This document shows positions 1 through 11,300 of a DNA stretch of 29,905 nt, piece by piece. The notes beneath the pieces were generated by a model. That model saw only the letters and a list, made by a program, of their open reading frames with translations, was not told the origin of the DNA and did not search any database. Source of the stretch: Sperchopsis tessellata (taxonomy: Eukaryota > Arthropoda > Insecta > Coleoptera > Hydrophilidae). Made by a program: the position numbers and the translations under genes. The stretch is from the NCBI GenBank assembly GCA_033557685.1, contig JAWQRN010000422.1, positions 1-29,905 on the forward strand, read 5' to 3'. The first letter of the stretch is position 1, and the number at the start of each line of letters is the position of its first letter.

Positions 1-2
1 TT

Positions 3-188
3 GAAAAAGGTAAGACGATCAATAGCGAACGTTACATTGGCCAATTGATGCGTTTGAAGAACGAAATCCCGGGACTTATTGATCTACGTGTTATTATAGG
101 TTGGAAATTTGATATACTTTCAAAATTTGCCCTACAAGTCGGCCCTTCCTCAGCCAAAAAAAAGTTAACGGATATTTATACTGATTAA
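3..188 (+). pseudogene. Possible mariner-type transposase fragment, cut by window edge
   Basis: The frame is open from the window start to a TAA at 186-188 (about 61 codons, no start seen). Its first residues (GKTINSERYIGQLMRLKNEI) resemble the segment of mariner/SETMAR-type transposases that lies just before the second catalytic aspartate. The residues after it do not follow the family, so the reading is either broken or joined to unrelated sequence. No catalytic residue is visible. The call rests on about 20 residues and could be coincidence; the sequence left of the window would decide. Confidence 0.35.
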
Positions 189-460
189 TACACGGCAATA
201 TCAAGGAAATCAAAAAACTATTTCACATTACTAAATAAATAAATTTACTTGAGAAGTGAAAAATATTATGCAACAGAAAAACAGAATGCAATTTATCTTC
301 TGTTGCCTAAAAGTTCATGAAACTTTATTATGAGACGATATTTTGTCTATTCCTATGTAGCTACAATTCAGTATTTATACACTAATTTTAAAAAATTTTA
401 AATTACTATATTCTCATTAACCTAATTATGTCACTAATAATACTGATTGTACTCATCTTA
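189..460. other. AT-rich spacer, nothing recognised
   Basis: AT-rich sequence between the transposase-like frame and the first mariner-like element. I see no gene, RNA or repeat in it. Confidence 0.6.
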
Positions 461-1099
461 AAGGTCTTTCAACAAGAGATATAAGATTTGATTTTTGAAT
501 AAAATTACAACGAATTACAATAATTACGATTTTATTAATCCATTATAGATTGAGTGGAATAAAGTTTTTGATCACTTTTTCGCAAAGATGTATCTCTATT
601 TCAGCAATAGCAGTTTCGATGTTGGCTTTAAGAGCATTAATTGCCTGTGGATTATTGCTATATACTTTCTTATTAATATAGCCCCAAAGACTAATGTCTA
701 ATGACATCAAATCACATGATCTTGATGGAAAAGTTTAATTGTTGAGAACGATGACAAATTAAGGTGTTTGAATCTTCTTCGACACTTTCACTTATTGCGT
801 TAATATTTTCAGGTTGAATAGCCAACCCAAATGTGCTTTGAAGTTTTCAGATCTTCTAATAATCCGGTCTCTTTGATTTCCAAACAAAAGTTTCACTTGG
901 CACATGGGAAAAGTATTCGTAATAGAAAGTGAATTTTGATAATAACATTCAACGATTTGCATACTGTCTGTGATTGTGTAGCGTTTCATGATAAATTCTA
1001 CTTGGATATAGATCAGCTGTCAAACTAAAAATTCAAAAAGTTTACCAGGTGATAAATGTCGTGTAATTCAAATCCTACACCTTTTGTTGAAACACCCTT
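461..1099 (-). mobile_element. Internally deleted mariner/IS630-like element (copy A)
   Basis: A 639-bp DNA transposon remnant. Its ends are inverted repeats: the left end reads AAGGTCTTTCAACAAGAG and the reverse complement of the right end reads AAGGGTGTTTCAACAAAAG. Similarity runs for about 30 bp, with TA on both outer sides (459-460 and 1100-1101). The minus strand keeps the transposase N-terminus (989 down to about 792: KRYTITDSMQIVECYYQN), then after a frameshift ENINAISESVEED, then HRSQQLNFS. From about 728 it jumps to the C-terminal part (CDLMSLDISLWGY, KVYSNNPQAINALKANIE) with a stop near 551. The central catalytic region (first two acidic residues) is missing, so it cannot mobilise itself. 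It lies about 240 bp past the PP2A-A stop codon. Confidence 0.8.
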
Positions 1100-1168
1100 T
1101 AGTACAAAATTACCTCAAATCTAACTATAAATTTGACCATAAATGGAAAGAATATTTATAATTAAACG

Positions 1169-1235
1169 TTTATTGCCTAAATTTATGATACATTATTAAA
1201 ATCTAAGTGGACCATGAGAACGATCTGTCTTTATT
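1169..1235 (-). terminator. Candidate poly(A) signals of the PP2A-A gene
   Basis: Two AATAAA hexamers occur on the minus strand, at 1235-1230 and 1174-1169, about 110 and 170 nt downstream of the PP2A-A stop codon and before mariner-like copy A. In sequence this AT-rich such hexamers also arise by chance, so the actual cleavage site is not established. Confidence 0.45.
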
Positions 1236-1343
1236 TGAACAAAGTTTGTTAATGGTTAAAGTCTGCTTCAATAGAGTATTCTTCACTATGCATAGTAAAA
1301 TATAAAATTAACATGTTTCTTAACAGGTATGAGTATTCTACTA

Positions 1344-2356
1344 TTATTTACCTGCAATTCCGGCTATTGCTTCGGATGCGGAATATTTCACATCAACATC
1401 GGCATCTATGTTAAGTTTATCTAAAACAGGTTTAACCTGTGGTTGTATGACAGCCTGATCCAGTTGTGGTGCAATTTTTTGTAGAGTCTTTGCGACATTA
1501 AACCTCACATTTGCAACTTTATCATTTGCCATACTTAACACTGTAGGCAACAAAAGGCGCGTAGTAATGTCACTTCCACATGCTTCTGCCAATACATTAA
1601 TACAAAACAGACAAGTCATTCTGTATAAGTAATTTTGATCTCTCGACATAGCTAGGACTTTGGGTATGATCGTGTTTTCTGCCCATTCCGCACCAAATTG
1701 ATCAACCAGCTTCCTCAAGTTTAGTGTAGCCGCTTCTCTGATTGCAAACACATGGTCCATCAGCCACGTCATACATAGAGCATTGAGTTTTTCATCAAAG
1801 AACTCTTGTCCTAATTGCCCAGCTAGAAGAGGCATGTACTCGATAATTGCTGAACGCACTCTCCATTTTGAATCCTCAGCAAGTTCTACAATGGCAGGCA
1901 AAAGAGATTGTGAAAGTTGTTGAATACCAATTACTTCATTCACGCAATCTAAATTCGAGATGATATTTAAACGGACTTCAGGACATTCATCTTTCAATTG
2001 GGATAAGAATAAAGGTAATAAATGCTCGATTGTATTGTGTCTGCCAAGAATTGGACTTAAGCCCATGATAACTGATGCAAGAGCTGATTTCACGTGTTGA
2101 TTTGGATCTGCAACCAGCTCTTTAACACATGGCAGTATGTTTGTCATTATTATTGATTCTTGGTGTGGTTTATCTATGTTTTGACAGAAGTCTTTCACTT
2201 TATTTGCTGCTGCAGCTCGAACTTCTGCTTCTGTGTCCTTAAGTAAACTTTGAAAGGCCGGCACTAAGTCGGTTCTTGTAATTTCTGGTCCCACAGCCTT
2301 TTGCAGCTCTGTAAACTTATCAGCAACCATATAACGCACCCTCCAAGAAGTGTCAC
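1344..2356 (-). CDS. PP2A-29B: PP2A-A coding exon 5 and stop
   Basis: Begins after TTTCTAG| with the last two bases of the Gly255 codon and runs through DTSWRVRYM to the C-terminus EAIAGIAGK and a TAA at 1346-1344. It carries the rest of the HEAT solenoid, including the repeats that bind the catalytic subunit. The stop lies inside a sequence that looks like a 5' splice site (GCAG|GTAAATAA). Confidence 0.95.
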
Positions 2357-5300
2357 CTAGAAATAACATAAATAATATTTAGTTTGATTTAGGAAATATG
2401 ATTACAAATTCGATATGATAAATAACATATAAATAGTACATATTTTCGGAATCATCATAGATGTAGAATACAATTGTAACTACACAATGCATACCATCAT
2501 TGCCAGGGTAAAACATTAAATGTGATCAAAATTACTATTTTAAAATTTCCTCTGTTTGTGAAATGGCCCGACATCGAGATGCTAGTTAGAGACAAACGTG
2601 TGTTTGTTTACATATCATAGGAAAATTATAATAATTTGAAACAACAACCTATATGCAGAAAAATATACCGGAAGTGAAACTATGTGTCAGATGCATTTCT
2701 GAGTTCCATTCGTCTTCAGTGATGCTGAGTTCTACCGATGCACTCTAAATACTTACAGTACCACAAACGTTGTTGCCTATATATGCTTCGAGTATAGGTC
2801 TGATTGACTACGAGGGGTGTTTATATATTGGTTGATCTACCTATTCTGCCTGCAACTTTCTTTTTATGTCAACGTATAGTTTTAAGTTTCACTATTTTAC
2901 ACCAAACATTGTTAGCACTGCTGGATTTCTTAAAATGACGTCCATAGACAATATTTATTTTGGTGCCCACCTTACATTAAGACATAAATTGCAAACATAA
3001 AAACGTAAGCCTACATGTTTTCCTAAAACAAAATTATAAAATATTTTCTACTATTATTAGAAATTAAATTAATGCAAAATTCAGTAACTGGTAGCTGCCT
3101 TAGTATACTAAGTAAAAAACAAAGTTAATTGTATCCTGATCTTTTTCTGCAAATGCAACTAATATATCCATGCAGTCAAGATTTATGATTGGAAAGGTAT
3201 GGATGGGTCTTTTTTTAATATTTGAAATTGAAAGGGATAGTAAGGTCAAGGAAATCTAGGAAATTGTCCTGTTCCATCTCATGAGCAAATTTCAAGTTTG
3301 TATGAAGGGACTTAACGGCAGACAGATCTCCTTCTACCGACGAGATCAGTTGTATCATATTCAACCCTTATGCGCACATAATAGTTATTTATTTTGATGA
3401 AAAGTTTTCCCCACATTTTTAACTTTTCTCCCAAATCCTTACTTCTATTTTTTATTCTGTTTTGGACATTAGTAACATTTTCACTTCAGTTCCAATATCA
3501 GAATGTTTAAATATTATTTCTGAACTACTTTTCCAGTCTGATGCTTCCATAAAGAAATTTCATGAATTAAGGAATGTTTATAATTATTTAAGACTTCTTC
3601 AAATTTAATGGCAATTTCTATGAATGGTCTATGGGCTATAATCTTCATGAATTGTTTAGAAGAATGCCTCATCAGTTTAGTGGTCTATACATGTATTTGA
3701 CAAACTGTGTCGTTGGAGGTAATATATATATATATACCTTAGAAGGGGTTCTCTCTGCCATAACTTCCCTATATCCAAACTTGAAATTTACTCACGAGAT
3801 GGAGCAGGACAATTCTTTAGATTCCCTTGATCTGTCGTTAAATCCTATGGAAGTCTCTTTTAGTTTCAAATACTTCCAAAAAAGATACATACCAACCATT
3901 GTATGCTAAATCATCCCAAGAACCATAAGCTAGTTGTTCTTGCAAAGACTACTTTCCATTCCTCTCTCCTATGACGCCTTCACATTGGAACTTAAGGCTA
4001 TCATACAGATTGCCCATTCCAATGGATATCCCCAAACACTTTGCTACCCAATCCTATGTTTCATTCACTTCCTAGTGATCCCATCCCACATCTTAATATT
4101 GATAATAACCAACATTAACTTGCCCTCAGGTGCTTTTACCACATTGACTAGAGCACATATTAAAGTTATAGTTTTATATAATAATGTTTTTATTACACCA
4201 TTTTAATTTGTTAATGTATTGCTTGAAAATGACCTGAATGAAAAAAATTCCTTTTAATTTACTAGTTATGTGAATAATTGTTTGTAATACTTTAAATCAA
4301 AAATTCAAAATCTATTAGTATATAAGTTTATGTACTCTAAAAGTTTAATGCTTTAATGAAATTATTCAAAAGCATGAAACAAAAACAAAAATTCAATCAA
4401 TAGAAAAAATTATGTTATCATAATGAATTGCATCTAGAACAGAACTTTTGTAAAGTTATAAATACATTTTATGACACCTACCTGTACACTGTCTCAGAGT
4501 AGGCATTACAAGTTGTTCTACATCTTCCTGGGGTAGAAGAGTTGCAATACTAACACAAGCTTCAACAGCCAACAGTCTCACAGAATCCTAAAATGAAGAA
4601 AATAAATATTTTTATTGAAACCACAAATATAGAAATGTATATGAACATATTCCAATTTAACCAAAATGGTTTATTAGTGATTAACACCTGTAATATAAAT
4701 ACATGTAGTGTAATGCTGTACGTCAAAATGTGACAGATCAAAATTATTCATTTAAGAAGTTGAAAACCTTCATCTCTATTAATATTGATGGGGAAATTAT
4801 AAACATCATTAGCCTCTCTCACCAAGATGACTACAACATTCACACTCCTTTAGACAAGTAGTAACCGATGCTTAGTTTTTCAGATAAAAACCTTACTACA
4901 GAAACAAGGAACTAAAAAAATACATTCAGTTTGCAGTGGGATGACATCCTTTCAATAGATGTGTGATATTCTCTGTCGAATTCTTGATGAATGGAAGAAA
5001 AGCTGTTGTTTTTACCTCAAGAGCATTTTTGACAATGATACGTGGTCTTATTGACTGTTTGATCATTGGTGATCTTTATAAGTGATACGATTTATTTAGT
5101 TATCAGTGTTAATAAGCCAGTAATAATGTGGTCTTTATTCGTTAAGATTCACCAACTCAGAACATGTCTCATGTTGCTTTTAAAGAATAAAGCCATTGTT
5201 AAAGATAGATTAAAATATTACAACTATAATCATTGTTTTGTTTTTCATGTTATTAAATGGGACAAGATTGATGGAATACTATTGATTATTCTGATTTTTT

Positions 5301-8300
5301 TTCCAATTGATAATAAAGCTTTCTTAAGATTAAATTTCCATCTAGAAATAGGGTATCACCCTAGAGATAATTTTAAAATATAAAATGTAAGTAAACACTC
5401 TGCACTCATACAATAATAAACAATTTTTTTACATACCTGCTCATCTTGAGCTAGATTAACGAACATTGGTATTAAATCAGATTTCAGGTACTCCAGTTCC
5501 ATGACTTGAGCGAGTTCACCAAGCTTAGAGGCCGCTGCACGGCGGACCATGGGTGTGTCATCCTGACACAATGTTCTAAAATGTGAACGGAGATGTTCCT
5601 TCATGCCAGAAGATACTCGGGAATAACATACCTGTTAAGATATATCAATAAAATTTTTTGAAAAAGAGTATATTAGTTTAAATATTACTTACTGCAAATA
5701 GTCCACAAGCTGATGTTCTTGAGGTGAACCAATCTCCAGCGGCTAGACGTACGACTAGTGGCACAAAGTAAGTTTCAAGGTCAGTGGGGTTATGTTGTTG
5801 TGCGACTGCCCTTAGAGATTCCACTGCCTTATCCCGAACAACAGTTTCTTCAACTGTAGCCAAACTCTCCAACGGTGGGAGAAGGCAATAGGCATGTTCT
5901 GGCCCACCAACAAGAGTGATGAAATTACCAAGTTGCTCCGCCAAAGCAAGTAGAACTTCATCCTCATCATATATAGTTTCAGTTAAGAAGGGTATCAGTT
6001 CAGAACGTGTTCGTTCAACACCCAAAGCCAGAGCTATAGTTGAAAGCTTCTTTATAGAGTTCAACCGTAACTGCAAATTAAAGGAAAATAAATTAAAAAT
6101 TTGATACTATACATAACTATAGCTAAGATTTAAAGCTGATATATTAGGAGTGAATTTTGATGAAGAGTAAAATACAATAATATAGGAGTTATATGAACAA
6201 AAATTAATACATACCAAATATGATACTTAGGGTCAAAACTGGTGACTTAGACTACATTTATCCAGAAACTTGAAATCAGGATTCACTTTGGAAAAGTAGA
6301 ACAAGCTCGTTTAATCAGGTTTATAAATGTACAAGCCAATCCATGAATGTAATTGAATTATTAAAGTGTCTTGAAAGGAATCGGGTTAAATGACTATGAA
6401 AAATTGCTTGGTGAAACAATATTTTTTTATGGGGAATATACACTAACTACATGTGAAAGTAGGTTTTGTTTAAAAGATGCTGAAATTGCACCATGCTAGA
6501 ATCTCTTCATAAACAAACTATTCTAAATCAACAAGTGCTCATGGAAAATTATGAACATCTACTGGCCAGAAACTATATAGAAAGTCGAAAATTTGGAAAA
6601 GATGAGCATAAGAACTCCTTGATACAATAATTAGGAAAAAACAATGAATGAGCATTTACCTTACCAGGCAAGATTTGAATTTTGACATAGATAGCAGAAA
6701 TTTCAGTCTGCCGAGATGAAATTACCCCAACTATAATAATTATGTCCAACCTCTACATTGTTATAAGATTTTTACCATTGAGTTACAACGCAAACTGAAA
6801 GTACCAGAACACATAGTTAGCCTGACACAACACCTATTTCATATACAATGGACAGTTTTACAAACAAATTAAAGGCGCTCCTCACTACCACCAGCTCTGG
6901 CAAACATTTACATGAATTTCTTTGAAAAACAGCCCTACAAATTGCCTCCTCCAAACTTTCACGTGGGCTCAGATATGTGAAAGACACGCTAGTGGTGTAG
7001 CCACGTAGGACGTAAGAACTACACCGCTTTCTCGGACACCTCACCTCCCAACATAATACGATCAAATATTCCTTATCGTTCTCTTAATCAAGAAACAGGA
7101 TGGAACACTTTCCCACACAGTATATAAAGGGTCCCAATAAGAGCGCCTGATTTGGTATTTGAATTTAACACATTATTTTTTCCAAAAGTGATAATATTTT
7201 TAGTTCGTTGTAAAGTTAAAATGATTATGTATAGAACAAAATGTTAAACAAATGCGCACCACGGCTCTGCTGGCAAACTCTTGCTCTTTTGACGAGATTT
7301 AAGATAACATCGATGCATAATTGTGGGTTCATTGATTGTGGCAATAACACTTTGGATCTCCACCTTAAGCTCAGGAATTGTGTGTGGCTTATTGGTATAC
7401 ACATGCGACTTCAAAAAATCCCAATTCTGATCTTAGCAAAATTGTCATTCACTAGGTGATGTTCTAACAACCAATTATCAAATTCTCTTCGCTTAAAATG
7501 GTCTGCTGGTTTGTGTTCTTGGCTCAGTTGGATCTTGTAGGCATGCAGATCTAGATCTTTCATGAGAATTCGCTGTAAGGTGCTTCTTGACACTTCTAAT
7601 TCTTATGAACGATGACGAATTGATGTCCCTGGGATTTTCAGTAACACTTTCTCTCACTGCAGCTATGTTTTCGAGTGAATGCCCGCTACGAGGACGCATG
7701 GGTGACTTATTGTCCACAAACGAACAGTTTCTCAACTTTTTTAATTAATCTTCGAATTGATGACATATTTGGACCATTATTTCCATCGAAAATTATTTCA
7801 GCAAAACTTTACACATTTTTATAATGAATTTAACAACAATAACGTGTTGTTCTCACGTGTAGCCTTCCATATTTACCAATTACAAGATTGATGAATGGCA
7901 CATATGAAATTTTTAGAGCTGCCAACCTTATAAAAATAATGGGGCGAAATCTGAATCCGGCGCTCCTATTGGGACACCTGTAGAAAGTCAACACACACGA
8001 ACCGATATCTAAATGCAAATCGCACCACCACTCAGTTCAACTACAATCGGTACTGAACACATGATTATTTCGTGAAACATTTTTGTCTTACGGCCACAAA
8101 GAAACATTCACACACCAGGCCATTAATAAAGATTGCTATATTGAGAAAAGAAAAACAACCTTCCGCAACAGTTGTTGTACATCAAGGGCACTACTAAAAG
8201 AGCGCAGAACCTCTTACGTTGATTTAACATAAAAAAGACATTCTGCACAAATACAAAAACTGGAATTCCTATTAGAAGCCCGATGGACACGATCTCTCTA

Positions 8301-11300
8301 ATAAATCAAGGATATATGAAGTGCCTTGCTCCGACTGTGAAAGGACCTCCTTCAGAGAGATAAATTGCCATATCTCAACCTGTGAGAAGCAATACAAACT
8401 GGAAATAAATAGTTAAAAAGTATCATCTGCTGTAGCTCAACACTTTATGAACACAGAGCACAGAATAAAGTTGCAGGACGCAAAAACAATTTCGCGTGAA
8501 ATATATCTAAAACAACAAACTTTACAGGAAGCTGTCGAAATAGAAAAGGTTCCATATTATCTCAATAAACGTGATATATATATATATATTGAATGCTTCT
8601 GTGGGAAAGGTTTTGGTTACTTATAGGTCGACAGCCCCTAAATATTATGGTCTCCCTAAGGTCCACAAGGATGATGTCCCACTTCAACCTATAGTTGCTG
8701 CTATGAGCTATGAGCAAAATCTAGCTCTTTTCTTAACCATTATTTTGACCAAGTCCTTTAAAGGCAATTTAAATTTCAGAGTCAAGGGCTCTGTCTCTTT
8801 TGCTAATAAAGCCAATAATTTTCAACTCCCTTCAGATCATGTTTTAGTTTTGTTTGATGTAGTATCTTTATTCACTAATATTCCCCTCGTCTAGTAATTC
8901 AGATTATCTGGGATAAATGGCCCTTGATTGAGCCACTGCCCCCTTTCCTTTAAATATTTTTATTGATTGTCTCAACTTTACTTTTGAAACCTCTTACTTC
9001 ACATTTGGTGACCATTTCTATCTACAAATTTTAGGGTCCCTATGAATCTATGTCTTAGCCTGGTTCTTGCGAAGATTATTATGGATCACCATGACTTTGA
9101 CTGTTTCCTCTTTACTCTTCGTTTCACCATTTGTTTTCTCCTATGTAGATAATATTTTGTGCTCTTAGCCTTTGTCAATGGTAGATTATACTTCGGCAGT
9201 TTTTAACGGTTTATACCCGGGCATCAATTCACGGTGGTCACAGAAAAGAACTCCTCATTTCCTTTTCTCGATATTAGAGTGTGCCGTATATTCCTGGATT
9301 GGTATCAGAAGCTGACTTCGTCGAGTAGATACATTAACTACAATTCTTATCCACCTTTTAGACAAAAAGTTAATTTTATCCTAGCGATTCACATAATTTG
9401 CCACGTTACTTTGGTCAATAGAAATCTTCATAAATTAATCGACATTCTGGTTATTTATAGCTAACCTAGATCTCTTTTGAAGAAACTTCTCTTCTCAACT
9501 GAGTACCGCAGACTTTGTCCTCCAGATACTGTAGTGTTGCCCCAGATTGTGAAAACACCTGATGGGAGAGAAACACAGGCTCCTTTGTCTTACATAATTC
9601 CCTTATATAAGAGATCTCTCAAATTCTATTAAAGGTGTCCTTCTGAAAAAAAATCTTGTTCTCTACGAATATAGTCTCAATACAGTTCATCAAACTTTTA
9701 GCAAGACTAAGGATAAGACCCCTACCTTATTTTGTTGTAATGTCATCTATGAAATTAAATGTACCGATTGACCCCTAAGGTACAGGACAAACTACCCATC
9801 GCTTGCGCAATTGTATTACGTCTTAGACCTCGGACTTTTGCCTTAGGCTCACATGTTCATCAGACTGGTTACACAATGGACTATGAAAATGTTTTCATCA
9901 TTGAATCGGAAAGCCAGTACCAGATGAGGTTGTGTTTGGAGGTTAATCACATCAACAGATTCCGGGATTCCACTATGAATTTTCGTACAGATACTGGCAA
10001 TCTGTGTTATTTACAGTTATTTTTTAAGAAGGTAATTTTTCTTTTCAAGTTATATTTTAACTTCATTGTTTCACCTGGGACCAAATGCTTTCTGTGTTGT
10101 TTGGTTTGCCTATATGTCTATTTCCAATTTCGTAGTTTGATTTCTTGGGTGTTGTCTTTACTGATGTTTTGTTTACTTTACGTATGTGTTTGGATAACTT
10201 GTATTTCTCATTGTTTTACTTGGGAGCTGACAGGTTTGATGCCTCCATTTTTTCGTCCATTTTTCTTGTTGTGTTACCTTTTCGTGTTTTGTTCTGATAG
10301 CATTTTTTTTGACTGATTATGGGGTTCTCTCTTTTGTGTACTGGGTCGTGCTGCCGTTTTCCTTGGTGTTTTTTCAGTTTCCTGTTTGACATCTTAGAGT
10401 TTCACCAATTTTCTCTCCATATTTTATGAATTTGCATTATGTTATATATACTGCAAGGGACAACTGCAACTGAGATTTTTAGTGTGGGTGTCTCTCCGAG
10501 TTTCAAGGTCCAACATGCTGTTCATTCGGTTGACAAGTTCTTGTCATAGCTATGCACATATTGTAAGTTTTAATCAAATTTTACATCTTATGATTTTGTT
10601 TGCATAAATACTTTTTCTGTTTTTTATGTAGTTGCCATCTAAAATGTCTCAACTAGGGACAAAATATATGGTGTAGATGAAACTGCTTTTCATTTTATTA
10701 TGTTAACTGTACCGTCGATACTATTTAAGATTTTTTTATATATATAAATGACCTTGTAACTCAGGCTAAATTGCATGGTACTCTACACATTGAAATGATT
10801 AAAATTGTTTATCAATCATATCGACATATCCATGTGAACGTGTTACTTACTAGTTATTAAATTATATTGTATAGAGTTATTATTTTAAAGTTAACCCAAA
10901 CAAGTGTGGACCATTCCTATACAGCTTGCTTAATGAAATGCTTATTTTATTTAAATATACACATAATTTTGATGAAAATACTTACTTAAATAAGATCTTA
11001 AAACACAAAAGGCATGTTTCAATAAGAAGTCAAAAGGATTAAATTAAAATTTCCGTTACATTTTATTAATGATTCTGTTTAAAAACATTGTTTAAATAAG
11101 ATTAATACAGTTGAAAATTTCAAATCAAAAATTAGGTTTATATAAAAGTATTTATACTGCTATATTCTAAATTTAACTATAACTATACAAACATCATAGA
11201 ACATGTACGATTAAATATTTACAATAGATAAAAAAATCATGATACGTTATAAATCATAAACAATCTAATGTGATCAGGTACAAAATTAAGTAACAATGTA

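Larger units (their letters stand above)
2357..4481 (-). other. PP2A-A intron 4 (2.1 kb)
   Basis: Apart from the two Penelope-like tails described separately (3194-3345 and 3600-4115) I recognise nothing. 2400-3190 and 4120-4480 are AT-rich with no coding signal. There is a short (TA)n tract near 3723-3735. Confidence 0.7.

Noticed and set aside
5066..5383. A 105-codon plus-strand frame in PP2A-A intron 3
   Set aside because: Low-complexity, no recognisable family, and lies in an intron of uniformly AT-rich sequence.
6817..7065. An 82-codon minus-strand frame in PP2A-A intron 1
   Set aside because: No domain recognised and adjacent to transposon sequence; possibly old transposon, not a supported gene.
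9759..10316. A 185-codon frame that looks like a membrane protein
   Set aside because: Its first part is the GIY-YIG remnant of a PLE, and the hydrophobic second part follows from a T-rich tract; there is no independent start or homology.
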